Shown in pieces: positions 37,216 to 48,092 of a stretch of DNA of 64,000 nt. Position 1 is the stretch's first letter. Each line of letters starts with the position of its first letter. The position numbers and the translations under genes are program-made. Source of the stretch: Notamacropus eugenii (Eukaryota; Chordata; Mammalia; Diprotodontia; Macropodidae); the NCBI RefSeq assembly GCF_028372415.1, contig NC_092875.1, positions 196,244,872-196,308,871 on the forward strand, written 5' to 3'. The notes under the pieces were generated by a model, which made no database searches, was not told where the DNA came from, and saw only the letters and a list, made by a program, of their open reading frames with translations.

Positions 37216-38316
37216 TTGAATTTTTTCTCTATGGTTGCTTGCAGTACTTTTTTTTTTTTTGACCTAGAAGCTATGGACTTTGACTTTAATATTCCTGGGA
37301 GTTTTTATTTGGGGTTTCATTCTGGAGGTCACCAGTGAATTCTTTCTCTTTCTACTTGACCTCTTGCTTCATCTTTTTCCAGGAATTCTAGCAGAGTTTG
37401 TCCTTAAAAGTTTTTTGTTTATTTGTTTGTCCATCCTTTCTGCCTGCTTCCTGACTTAGAGTTTTATATTAAGTCTGGGCTCTGCCCTACTTTTCAAGGG
37501 GAGCTTGGGACTATTCTTTTGCTGCTTTCATGGAGCAAAATGTGTGTTATGTTATTTTAGAATCTCAGAGATAGTCTCAGGACTTTCAAGCTTTTAGTGC
37601 TCAACATGTAGCCTGGTCCACAAAAAAGGTCTGATTCCTCCCTTATCTGCCCCAACCCCATATTCCCCTACCCCTGCTCCAGGTGTGAACTCTGTAAGTT
37701 CCTGACCTGAGATTGGATCTATGCAATATTTGAGAGGGTTAAACCCCAATCAACTGTCTGGAAAACTGTTGGCTCAGAGTGGCAGAAATGTTGATTTTCC
37801 TTTGGTTTGTGACTTCTGTCCTGGATATTCTGCTGTAGACTGGGTTAAACATTGTAAATAACATCTCCACTTGGGATCTGGGTCATACCACTGCTGCTGT
37901 CTTTTGAAATTCCTCCTTTCTCAAAAATCACAGGCCTCCTGACCTGGCAACAGTATTCCCTTGGCTAGAATTCCTTCTTAGAATGCCTTGAATCAGTGAT
38001 TCCAAATTGAATAGTGAGAGACAAAACTTTCACTTGGCAATTGCCACCAATGCAGTGTCCTGGTATGGATCTAAACTCTCTTCATGCCAGAGTGCAGAGC
38101 ATCTCTTGGTTCAGTGTGCTCCTGGCCAGAACTTACCTGCAGTGCCTGCAGATCTTCATGTCTTTCTCTTTATGCCAAGTAGGGCTGACTAAAGGACTTA
38201 CTGTGACTTTTTCTGGATTTTCCCATCAGGATTTCATTTTGTGCATTTGCTAAATCTGTTTAAATCTATTTCCTATTGGAGAATGGTGTTTCATCCCACC
38301 TTCTTGGCCTGACTAT
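37216..38316 (-). mobile_element. Old L1 5' UTR with an ORF1 scrap
   Basis: The segment 37216-37400 parallels the ORF1 C-terminal region at 36260-36420 (GGTTGCTTGCAGTACTTTTT; ATTCCTGGGAGTTTTTATTT; GGAGGTCACCAGTGAATTC). 37400-38316 is 5' UTR-like, ending CACCTTCTTGGCC, the diverged antisense of the L1 5' start. The open frames at 38007-38253 are chance. Confidence 0.65.
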
Positions 38317-38699
38317 TGTATTACTTAATGTAAGTTTTTTGGAGATTGAATTAAGGAGTAACTTCTTTTTTTTCCTTCCTGTCCCCAGATATTTTCCCTA
38401 AAGTTCTTTGAAATTCTTAGTCATGCAATCTAAAAAAGATAGCAAGTTGAAAGTGATTTGGATGAACAACTATCCCTCTAAATGAGAATTATCATAGAAG
38501 ATTTATAAACGGGACATCAACCATACTTATTCTTATTGTTGTTGATTAGTTAAATTGATTGCTTTCCATTTAATCACAGATTATTCTATTCTTGTATAAG
38601 AAAATGAATTTTGTTTGGTGTTAGGGGAAGAGAGAAAAATATTATTATAGGATAAGAGCATTGTTTCAGAAAGTAATCAATTATATGTTAATAAATCTA
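38317..38699. other. Unassigned sequence
   Basis: Nothing recognised. Confidence 0.4.
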
Positions 38700-39212
38700 G
38701 GTTTGTACATAGATGTCACCAAGTCCAACATTTTCATTTTATCAGTGAGGAATATGAGACCCAGAGAGGTGAAAAGAATCATCCATAGTCACAAAGGCAG
38801 TAAGTAGTAAAGGCAGTTATTTCTTTAAATAAAATTTATTTTATTTTTAGATCTTCCTTCTCTCTCTATTTGTTCTCATCCCCAACTGAGAAATCAAAAA
38901 TAAAATAAAATAAAATAAAATTCTTGTCATAATGTAAAGCCCTGTTTTAGCTACATAATTAAAAAAAGTTCCAATGTGTACTCTGAGTCAATTTTCTCTC
39001 TCTCAAGAGATGGGTAGAATGGTTCATCATGAGTTGTCTGGAATTGTTGGTCATTGTGTTAATCATAATAATAATGTCTTTCCCACCCTCTTGTTCTTAC
39101 ATTACTGATATCATTAAGTTGTTCCCCGTAGTCCTACTCTCTTTATTAACAGAGTCAGCACTTAAATTTAGGTTTTATGACTCCACAGTAAGTTCTCTAT
39201 CCAGTACATGAC
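38700..39212 (-). mobile_element. MIR (antisense), split by an L1 tail
   Basis: Left part 38700-38822 (TTTATCAGTGAGGAATATGA, AGAGAGGTGAAAAGAATC). Right part about 39153-39212 (TTTAGGTTTTATGACTCCAC). The L1 3' piece at 38823-39150 lies between. Confidence 0.7.
38823..39150 (-). mobile_element. L1 3' UTR fragment
   Basis: CTCAAGAGATGGGTAGAATG and TTGTCTGGAATTGTTGGTCA match the antisense L1 3' UTR seen at 28225, 39545 and 59395. An AAAAT pentamer run lies at 38895-38921. Confidence 0.65.
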
Positions 39213-40352
39213 GCTAAGTTCTTTTGTTTTGCTTGTTTTTGTTTTGTTTTGTTTGTCAGTAGTACTTTACTGATTTCTAATTACATGCAAAGATAGTTTT
39301 CAACATTCATTTTTATAAGATTTTCAGTTTCAAATTTCTCTCACTTCCTCCCTGTACTTCCCCTTTCCCAAGACAGCAAAAAATCTGATATAGGTTATAC
39401 ATGTGCAATTACATTAAACATATTTCCACAATAGTCATGTTTTAAAAGAAGAAACAGAAAAAGGGGGAAAAACATGAAAAACAAAGACAATAAACAAAAA
39501 AGTAAAGATAGCATGCTTTAGTCTGCAGATTCCACAGTTCTTTCTCTGGATGTGGATAGCATTTTCCATACTGAATATTTTGGAATTGTCTTGGATCATT
39601 GTATCATGGAGAAGAACTAAGTCTATCATAGTTGATCATCACACAATGTTGCTGTTACGGTGTATAATGTTCTCCAGGTTCTGCTCACTTCACTCAGCAT
39701 CAGTTCATGTAAGCCTTTTCATGTTTTTCTGAAACCTACTTGCTCACCATCTCTTATGGCACAATAATATTCCATTGCTTTCCTATAGCACAATTTGTTT
39801 AGTCATTCCCCTATTGATAAGCATTCTCTCAATTTCCAATTCTTTGCCACCACAAAAAAAGAGCTGCTATAAACATTTTTGTGCATGTAGGTCCTTTTCC
39901 CTTTTATATGATCTCTTTTAGATATAGACCTAGTAGTGGTATTGCTAGAACAAAGGGTTTGTACAGTTTCATTGTCCGGGTATAGTTCCAATTTGCTTTC
40001 CAGACTGTTTGGATCAGGTCACAACTTCATCAACAATGCATTAGGTCCCCAATTTCCCACATCTTCTCCAAAATTCATCAATTTTTTTCTGTTGTATTAG
40101 TCAATTTTATAGGTGCGAAGTGGTACCTCACAGCCCTTTTAGTTTACATTTCTCTTATCAATAATGATTTGGAGTATTTTTTCATATGACTATGGACAGC
40201 CTTAATTTCTTCATCTGAAAACTCCCTGTTCTTTTCCTTTGAGTATTTATCAATTGGGGAATGGCTTATATTTATATAAATTTGATTCAGTTCTCTATAT
40301 ATTTGAGAAATGAGGCCTTTATCAGAAATACTAGATATAAAAATCTTTTCCC

Positions 40353-40372
40353 AGCTTTTTTCTTATTCTGTA
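40353..40372. repeat. Left flanking direct repeat of the TREX1-containing insertion
   Basis: AGCTTTTTTCTTATTCTGTA resembles the right repeat at 42054-42075. Both are L1 sequence, so the pair behaves like a target-site duplication of about 20 bp with a few changes. Confidence 0.6.
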
Positions 40373-40442
40373 TCAGGCCCCTTAGGTTTGTATGATCTAG
40401 ACCAAGTATTCTAATTTTCAATTACAAGTTTGTTTTTATAAC

Positions 40443-41090
40443 ATGTTTAGGAGAACCCGACAATACCAGCTGAACTCCCTTCCAAAGTCCAAATGATATC
40501 AAAGGGTACACAGGTTTAATAATGGGAGTTAAAGATCTTCCCCACCCATTAATAGGCCTCAGGTGGAATCCATTAAGGGAAGCTTGAGTAGAGGAGCCTT
40601 GTTTTGTAGGAAGGCCCACACCATTTGTTTATTGTTAATGAGGCACTGTGTCACAAGGGTCATGATGCCCCCTGGCTATGAAAGCGTATATATACTTTGA
40701 GGTGAGGTTTTGCTTGAGTGCTTACTTTTTGGAAGAGGGTTTATGAGCCAGATGAGACTCTGTATAGCCTTTAAGGAGTCCCCCAGTTTTGAAAACCAAG
40801 ATGTTGGTGCTTCTCTCTCTGGTAACTATGTATGTATGTAATGGTCAGACAGCTGGATCCATCTGTTGATCTGTGATGTATGTATTGCTTATGGTCAGAC
40901 AGAAGCCCTGTCTGTTGGTCTTTATTTCTCTGCTTCTATTTTCTCTGTTGGTGAATGTAATTAAAGTAGATTGTTGACCCCCCCCCCCCCCCTTTAAAGT
41001 TGCTTTCCTTAGAAAAGCAGATCTAAGAATCTGTGCCAGTGGGTCATCCTGGATGTGTCAGAGTGTTTGCTGTTGCACCAGGACAATATA
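40443..41090 (+). mobile_element. LTR-like segment beside the TREX1 copy
   Basis: Starts TGTTTAGGAGAACCCGAC. A TATA-like GCGTATATATAC is at about 40685, AATTAAAG at about 40957, then a run of 14 C (about 40979-40992), and a possible CTGTTGCA end near 41076. That order suits a retroviral-type LTR in plus orientation. Against it, no matching short duplication is seen at the ends. Minus-strand AATAAA at 40913 and 40630 means it could instead be the 3' UTR of the TREX1-like transcript. Confidence 0.35.
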
Positions 41091-41100
41091 AATGATGTGG

Positions 41101-41945
41101 TTAGGATGACCAGGGTATCAAGTACAGAGCTACTGCCATAGTAAAGATTACCAGAGGACCCAACATTGCTATGAGATAGGACATGGTCAAATATTAGGAA
41201 CTAGGGCTACTCCTGTGGTAGAAGGAAACCTCTGATCTACCTCTCCTTTTCCTGCTAGCAGGGCTGGTATCCCTGATGTGGCCAATTTGTTGGCTGTCTG
41301 GAGCTTCTGGAATTCTATCTTTGTTCTTGTATCATAGGCAGCTTCTACTTTGTGGGTATCTGGTGACACCTTACCATATAGGCTGGTGTAGACATTACCC
41401 AAACTGTAGCTCTTCCTTTGGCTAGATTCACAGAGTGGGCCAGAGTGCTACAGAGGTCTCAGTGCTGAGATTCTGTCCACACAGAAGATATCACTTAGGA
41501 CATCTGTGCCTAGCCTAACCCAGCTCAGCCTGCAATAGTGGGAAGTCAAAGTGGTCTCCATTGTGGTCCAGAAGATAGAGAGGTGGTGACTGCTGCTAAA
41601 GAAAGGCCTAGAGTAGTTCAACAAGACTAGAGTTAAAATCTTGCCTTCTGTGGGCAGTCAGTATGGCTGTGTTCAAGACAGTGAGATTTCCTAGCCAGTA
41701 CCATGTAGTTTTGATGTTTCTTGGTCCACAAACATGCAGAGCTTGTCAGTTACCCAGGGTAGCAGCAACACCTGGGAACAGCCCTCTGTTGGAGGTAAAG
41801 GTTTGGGTCCCTCCAAGGCATGTCTGTGGATGGCCACCAGACATGGCTCCGTGACCTTTGGTTGAGAGAATGACAGTCCTGTGGCTTCTAGGTCTATGAA
41901 AACAAGAATCTCCATGGGCCTAGAGGAGGCAACTTCCAAACCCAT
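41101..41945 (-). pseudogene. TREX1: TREX1-like 3'-5' exonuclease, decayed intronless copy
   Basis: TREX1 is an ER-anchored DEDDh exonuclease that clears cytosolic DNA. Minus-strand start ATG 41945. Exo I is near residues 15-24 (FIDLEATGL), followed by SQPKVTE and a HRHALE block; this first stretch stays open for 84 codons. After stops and frameshifts comes the Exo II block HNGDHFDFPLLQAEL (41565-41521 area), CVDRISAL, then SYSLGN-like and VYTSLYG (about 41400). The Exo III histidine remains (DTHKVE), but about 30 codons holding its aspartate are deleted. A hydrophobic segment before TAA 41103-41101 fits the C-terminal membrane anchor, which TREX2 lacks. It is flanked by about 20-bp direct repeats inside L1. 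Mammalian TREX1 coding sequence is in one exon, so lack of introns alone does not prove retroposition. Confidence 0.88.
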
Positions 41946-42053
41946 GGACTGGCTGGATCTGAGGAGAAAGCTGGATGCTAAAGGCAGGATGGGATCTCAG
42001 GGAATTCTCCTAATTCTTCAGCCTTGGCTTGGGGGGGGGAAAAGCACACCCTC

Positions 42054-42075
42054 AGCCTTTTGCTTTTATTCTATA
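42054..42075. repeat. Right flanking direct repeat of the TREX1-containing insertion
   Basis: AGCCTTTTGCTTTTATTCTATA is interrupted L1 sequence, and resembles 40353-40372. Confidence 0.6.
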
Positions 42076-42120
42076 TTGGTTGTGTTGGTTTTGTTTGTGA
42101 AAAATCTTTTTAATTTAAAG

Positions 42121-42318
42121 TAGAGGTGGGGAACCTGCAGCCTCGAGGTCACACGTGACCCTCTAGGTCCTAAAGTGCAGCCCTTTGACTGAATCCAAGC
42201 TTCACAAAGCAAATCTCCAAAATGTGTTTCATAAAACTTAGACTCCGTCAAAAGACCTCACACCCATGGACTGAGAAGGTCACATATGGCCTTTAGGTCA
42301 AAAGTTCCCCATCCTTAA
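42121..42318 (+). mobile_element. Complete short non-autonomous hAT element (198 bp)
   Basis: Ends TAGAGGTGGGGAAC... and ...GTTCCCCATCCTTA are imperfect terminal inverted repeats. 8-bp flanks ATTTAAAG (42113-42120) and ATTTAATG (42319-42326) match at 7 of 8, the hAT duplication length. L1 sequence continues on both sides. Confidence 0.92.
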
Positions 42319-43029
42319 TTTAATGTAATCAAAAATATCCATTTTTCCCTTCATAATGTTCTCTGCCTCATTTGTTCATAAATTCTTCTCTTTTCTATAG
42401 ATCTGACAGGCAAATTATTCCTTGTTTTCCTTATCTGCTTATGGTATCACCCTTTATGTTTAATTCATGTGGCCATTTTGACCTTTTTGTGGTATATGGT
42501 GTGAGATGCTGGTCTATGCGTAGTTTCTGCCATACTATTTTCCAGTTTTCCCAGTTGTTGTCCAGTAGTGAGTTCTTATCCCAGAAGCTAGAGTCCTCAG
42601 GTTTATCAAATAGTAGATTACTATAGTTATTTACTACTGTGTCTTGTCTACCTAATCTATTCCGCTGAACCACCACTTCGTTTCCTAGTCAGTACCAAAT
42701 AGTTTTGATGATTGCCAATTTATAATATAGTTTTAGATTTGGTATGGTGAGTCTACTTTTCTTTGCATTTTGTTTTCATTAATACCCTTAATATTTTTGA
42801 CCTTTTGTTCTTCCAGATGAATTTTGTTATTTTTTCTAGCTCTACAAAAATAATATTTGATACTTTCATGTCATGTTCTAAATACTTGTTAATACCTAAA
42901 TTTATATGTAGTAAGATCCAAATTAGGCTCTAAGCTGAAACAACATATTTATTCAAAAATATATTGAATTGGCCCTAGGTTTTGCCCAAAGCTATTGAAT
43001 AGCCTGTGCTTCTCATGAGCAAGGTTTAT

Positions 43030-43110
43030 TTCTTTGTGCTATTGTTGTACATTCAGTCCCATTTTAGGAACATAATAGGCACTTTAAAAATGTTTGTCAG
43101 TTGATGATGG
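43030..43110 (+). mobile_element. L2 3' end
   Basis: GGAACATAATAGGCACTTTA followed by AATGTTTGTCAGTTGATGAT is the L2 terminus. Confidence 0.65.
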
Positions 43111-43692
43111 GGTGAGGAAATTTGTATCAGCACCTTAGCATGAAGTACATAAGATCTTAGTGAATTTTAGTAAAACAAAGTGTGGAAGGTTTTCATATAA
43201 AGATTACTTTCCATAAATTTCATGAACAGATAATTTTGAATATCCATGTATTATTTTTAGCTAAAATATCTTTCATTTTGCTTGCAATTTTAAAAAATTT
43301 ACTGAAAGTGTCATGTCCATGTTACAGATGAGAATCAGTTATTTTTCCTTGATTGACATCTAATTTGTGTAAGACAGATTACTTTTTATGCTTTCCAACA
43401 ATTATGGAGGCAATGTGATTCCAGCCTCTTTGATGTGTGGATGGAAAATATTTCTAATACCTAATACTGAGTAGAGGTACCAGTGATAGTGATCACCTAG
43501 AAAGTGAGTGTGCTAATGAAAAACTGAGAGTTAACAGTAATAGCTAGGGCAAAGAAAAGTCTTTTGTTTTCTATCTATAAAAAAGCTAATATTTTGGGGC
43601 ATCACTTTAAAACAAAATTATTAAATTTCCCTTAAAAATTTATTTTATAATGATAAAGAATCATTGTAATATATCTGGGGTAAGATAAACAA

Positions 43693-43694
<2 letters not shown>

Positions 43695-43728
<34 letters not shown>
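43695..43728. repeat. GT microsatellite (17 units)
   Basis: Uninterrupted GT run; potential left-handed DNA and length polymorphism. TATG/CACA-rich patches follow to 43860. Confidence 0.98.
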
Positions 43729-43731
<3 letters not shown>

Positions 43732-45193
43732 CTCTTTCTCCTGTTCATCTTTATGTATGTGTGTATGCATGTATACATACATGTGTGCCCACACATGTGT
43801 GTATGTATACACATATGTGTCTATATGTACCACACACATGCATACACACATGAAGACACATGATTTATTTGATTCAGGTTTACATGAAAGCCTCCTCAGA
43901 AGCCCTGCATCAAAACTAAATGGTATTGTGGAGGTAATCTCTGAATGTCAAGGGCCTCTAAGTTCTTTCAAGCTGAAAGAGTTGCAAAGACCTGAAGACA
44001 GGTTATTGGTTAATATTATCCTAGGCAAGTTTGGCAGGGCTTGCCTTCAGAAGGCTAATCATAAAGTGATTTATTTTTTTGTTTTATTGAGGTAAATTGT
44101 AAAAAAAAAATATCTGAAAATATGTGTAGGTGCTATGATATGTGTCAGGGGAAGAAATATCTTTGACTTATCTTCTTTGAATATTTGAATCTTATCAGTA
44201 GGGTTTTAAACTGAAAATAAAGGAGGAAAAGAATGCTGACTAATCTAACTCATCAAGTAATATTCCATGCCCTTCTACAGAGAGTGCCAGATAGAATAGG
44301 AAATATAACATGGAGATGATGAAGCACAAGGGAATAGAAAAGATTATATTTCAAAAGCCAATAGAACGGCATTGGCCATCAATAATGATAAGAACTGTGT
44401 CAGTTAAACTAGCAACCAGAAGAGGTAAAATACGTTGGAAAGCATTTTTGAGAAGATCTATCAAGGAATCCAAGAAAAGTGCTATGGTTTTTAGGCCACA
44501 TAGTCAAAAGGATAATATAAATGATGAGTTCATGATATATATCACAAAATTGGCCTAAAGGAATGATATAATAGTGGTTTTTTTTCAACTATCTACACAT
44601 TTTCTATGCTACAAGCTGAGTAGCTGATGTTATCAACTTACATTCATGATAATTTAATTATTCAAAAATATGGGAGAAAAGATAAAGGCACATTATTCTG
44701 ATCTTGATTCTAATAAAAATGGATTCAGTCCAAGAAATAAAAGTGATGGAAACCTTGGAATAAAGTGTTTATTCCATTTTAGAATGCTGATTTATAACAG
44801 GAGAAAAGTAAGGTATGGTCTGATATGCTCTTAGATTTGGGAGAGAGAAGATTTAAAAGACTGCAGAGAAAGGATTGTTAGAACACCATATCCTAAAATT
44901 GTACAATAAAAGTCTGAACAAGAACAATGGGATTCTACCAGGAAGGATATTTTGATGACACAGATATGATTCTGATCAGAAAAAGAGAACTGTCCAAATG
45001 ATTAATTGTTAGTACACATGGAACTCATGATCCAATCTGTGATTGAAAGGCATTTATAAAGTGGTACAAATCCAATAATTTTAGCATGAATAAAATATAA
45101 TTTTATGGTCCTCTAAGATAAGTGTTAAAAATGTAATCTACAAACAATCTCAAGTACTGATTGAATCAGATTAAATGGTATTTGGGAAATATG

Positions 45194-46020
45194 TTTTTTT
45201 GTTTTAAATTTATTTATTTAAGTTTACAACATTCATTTCCACAAAGTTTTGGGTTCCAAATTTTCTCCCCATTTCTCCCCTTCCCCCACCCCAAAACGCC
45301 GAGCATTCTAATTACCCCTATCACCAATCTGCCCTCCCTTCCAACATCTCTCCTTTCCCTTATTCCCATCTTCTCTTTTGTCCTGTAGGGCAAGATAACT
45401 TTCTATGCCCCATTACCTGTATTTCTTATTTCCTAGTTTCAGGAATAATACTCAACAGTTGCTCCTGAAACTATGTGTTCCAACTTCTCTTCATCCCTCC
45501 CTCCCCACCCATTCCTTTTGGGAAAGCAAGCAATTCAATATAGGTCACATCTATGTAGTTTTGCAAATGACTTCCATAATAGTTACATTGTGTTAGAGTA
45601 ACTATATTTCCTTCCATCCTATCCTGCCCCCCATTTCTTCTATTCTCTCTTTTGATCCTATCCCTCCCCAAGAGTGTTGACTTCTAATTGTTCCCTCCTC
45701 CCACTGGCCTCCCTTCCATCATCCCCCCTGACCCTGCTTATCCCTTTCTCTCTGACTTTCCTATATTGTAAGATAGGTTTTCATACCAAAGTGAGTGTGC
45801 ATTTTATTCCTTCCTTTAGTCGAATGTGATGAGAGTAAGCTTCATGTTTTTTCTCTCACCCCTCCTTTTTCCCTCCACTGAAAAATCTTTTTCTTGCCTC
45901 TTTTATGAAAGATAATTTGCCCAGTTCAATTTCTCCCTTTCTCCTCCCAATATATTTCTCCCTCACCACTTAATTTCATTTTTTTAAGATATGATCCCAT
46001 CCTATTCAATTCACCCTGTG

Positions 46021-46065
<45 letters not shown>

Positions 46066-47105
46066 CCCACCAACTACCCAGATACTGAAAAAAGTTTCAA
46101 GAGTTACACATATTGTCTTTCTATGTAGGATTGTAAATAGTTCAACTTCAGTAAGTCCCTTATGACTTTTCTTTGCTGTTTACTTTTCATGCTTCTCTTG
46201 ATTGTTGTGTTTGAAAGTCAAATTTTCTTTTCAGCTCTGGTCTTTTCATCAAGAATTCTTGAAAGTCCTCTATTTCATTTAAAGACTATTTTTTCCCCTG
46301 AAGTATTATACTCAGTTTCTCTGGGTAGGTGATTCTTGGTTTTAGTCTTAGTTCCTTTGACTTCTGGAATATAATATTCCACATTCTAGATCTTGTGTTA
46401 TCCTGATTGTATTTCCACAATACTTGAATTATTTCTTTCTAGCTGCTTGCAATATTTTCTCCTTGACCTGGGAACCCTGAAATTTGGCCACAATGTTTCA
46501 AGCTAGCACTGGGGGCTGATTTTCAGATAAGCTGCATGGGCAGGGCTGCCATTCAGTGTGAGATAAAGATCAGCTCCCTCAGAGCCTCTACACAGGGCTG
46601 AGGTAAGAATGAGCTGCTCAGTGCTCCCAGGTGTTTTATGATCCAACAATGGATGTGGGCTACTGTAGAGGCTGCTGTGGGAACTTCTGCAGCCTGCCAA
46701 TGTGGCCTCTGCAGCTGCTGCCTGAGGCCAGAGCCATGGGAAGGCCCTTCGCCCTTCTTGGCCAGCAGAAAAATCCCTCTCACCAACCTTTAGCGCCTGT
46801 GAGTTAAGGGATCTGCGAACTGCTGCTACTGGGACTGGGGATTTCACAACTGGAGATTCTGCTTCCAAGGGCTGTTCACGAGCCCCACGGCCAAGGCAGG
46901 GCTGGGCTCTGCTCTGCATCCCATGCAACAGACATTTCGCATGGGCCTTTCAGGTCACCTTGGGCTGGAAATCTCCTCCACTCTGTTGTTCTCCACTTCT
47001 GCTGCTCCAAAATTTGTTGAGAGTGCCTCTCTACAGATATTTTATGGGCTGTGTGGGGAGAACCTGCATATGTATGTCTTTCCACTCCACCATCTTGGCT
47101 TCGCC
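45194..47105 (-). mobile_element. Second HAL1-type element, ORF1 mostly deleted
   Basis: Collinear with 21345-24124: poly(A) side at 45194, 3' region with a GT run at 46022-46062, ORF1 C-terminus to about 46497, then directly 5' UTR to the GGGCGAAGCCAAGATGGTGG start at 47105. At about 46498 the sequence jumps from the ORF1 C-terminal region to the 5' UTR, losing about 840 bp (22669-23508 in the first copy). A second loss of about 25 bp is near 46384. The hAT sequence repeats at the edges (GGGAAATATG left, GGAAAATATT right) as an imperfect duplication. The 141- and 90-codon frames at 46503-47148 are 5' UTR artefacts. Confidence 0.88.
46022..46062. repeat. GT microsatellite in HAL1 3' region (about 20 units)
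   Basis: Same position in the element as 22177-22198, but about twice as long. Confidence 0.95.
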
Positions 47106-47250
47106 CAGGAAAATATTTTTTAAAAACATGTAAGATAAAATAAAACATAGATAATATTTTATTTTAACTCTAAATTAATGTAATATGTAGTTGGCAAGGA
47201 TCCATCTTTATGGAATAGTATCCCTACATTCTATTTGAGGGACACCAGTG

Positions 47251-47871
47251 CTCTAAGAGAATAATTCAACTATTACAAGGACTCCAACTTGATTGTAAAA
47301 TATGACTGCGAATTACTAACCTGTTGATATATGAATCTCCTCTCAACTTTCTACCTCTTTCTCAAGGACTGATTACAAAAGTAATATCAATTTTTCTCCT
47401 ATGAAAGGTATGATATATACCCATTGGTTCCATTTAGAATTCAAGATGCTCCATTACTGGACCACCACTTCTTGCTCCTTCATGTCTATTTATGTCAATC
47501 TCAACATTTTCTCATCCATAACCCCTTTGTTCTATAGATTTCTATTGGGGCTTCTGGAATCCCTGTTCTGTTATTAATAATTCATACATATTAGACCAAT
47601 GGCCTCAGAAATTAATTTATAAATGTTTGATATTTACTAATATGTATATATAATGTTTCCCTCCAATAGAATGATAGGTTCTGTTTGGGAAAGATTATTT
47701 TGTTTGTCTTTGTTTTCCCAGCACCAATCTTTGTGCCTAACTGACCAATTAAGATTTTTATTAGGACCACTAAATTTAGATGTATCTGAGGATGATGATC
47801 AAAGCTAATGTGTCTCATTCCTTCACCTTGAATGCAGCCATGGGATTTATTGTCCAGAACTTATCCTAGAT
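47251..47871. other. Mostly unassigned, with an L2 piece
   Basis: An L2-like 3' fragment lies at about 47655-47770 (TTGTCTTTGTTTTCCCAGCA). The remainder is not recognised. Confidence 0.45.
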
Positions 47872-48092
47872 CACTAGTTCTAAACCTGGGGTCCAAGGAC
47901 ATTAAAGAGGTTTGAGGATACAAACAATATACCAATTTTAAAAAAATAACTGTATTTCATTTGGTTTCCTTAGTAATCCTATGTATATTATTTTATGTAT
48001 TAAAAAAAAAAAAAACTGTGAGAAGGGGCCAATCGGGGTCAGCAGATTGACAAAAGGGAATATGAAAAGAATAAAAGATTAAGAAATCCTGC
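47872..48092 (+). mobile_element. MER5-like short hAT element
   Basis: Starts CTAGTTCTAAACCTGGGGTC, with the internal AGTAATCCTATGTATATTAT and TGAGAAGGGGCC typical of this group, and ends AAGATTAAGAAATCCTG. The ends are imperfect inverted repeats. Matching 8-bp flanks were not clear. Confidence 0.75.

Larger units (their letters stand above)
39221..42862 (-). mobile_element. L1 3' half (3' UTR and ORF2), carrying two later insertions
   Basis: The T-rich 5' end on plus (39221-39260) is the poly(A) side. 3' UTR 39221-39690, ORF2 C-terminus 39690-40372, then a 1.68-kb insertion. ORF2 resumes at about 42054 (TTGGTTTTGTTTGTGAAAAA), is broken again by the hAT at 42121-42318, and runs to about 42862 (TTTTTTCTAGCTCTACAAAA). 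5'-truncated inside ORF2. Landmarks include AGACCTAGTAGTGGTATTGC and AAATGAGGCCTTTATCAGAA. Confidence 0.9.
42863..45110. other. Mostly unassigned sequence with microsatellites
   Basis: Holds the L2 piece at 43030-43110 and the GT/TATG repeats at 43695-43860. The 82-codon frame at 44310-44558 is unrecognised, and the 132-codon frame at 43697-44095 begins in the GT repeat. Confidence 0.4.
45119..47250. mobile_element. hAT element split by HAL1, with perfect 8-bp duplication
   Basis: The left part 45119-45193 includes TGATTGAATCAGATTAAATG and GGTATTTGGGAAATATG. The right part 47106-47250 includes AAAACATAGATAATATTTTA and ends GGGACACCAGTG. They match the two halves of the uninterrupted element at 57728-57921. 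Outer flanks CTCTAAGA (45111-45118) and CTCTAAGA (47251-47258) are identical, the expected hAT duplication. Confidence 0.9.

Noticed and set aside
43645..44095. 132-codon plus-strand frame and minus-strand frames rich in Thr-His or Cys-Val
   Set aside because: They start in a GT/CA microsatellite; the non-repeat remainder has no recognisable domain.
46503..47148. 141- and 90-codon minus-strand frames
   Set aside because: They read HAL1 5' UTR across the ORF1 deletion junction and match no ORF1 domain.
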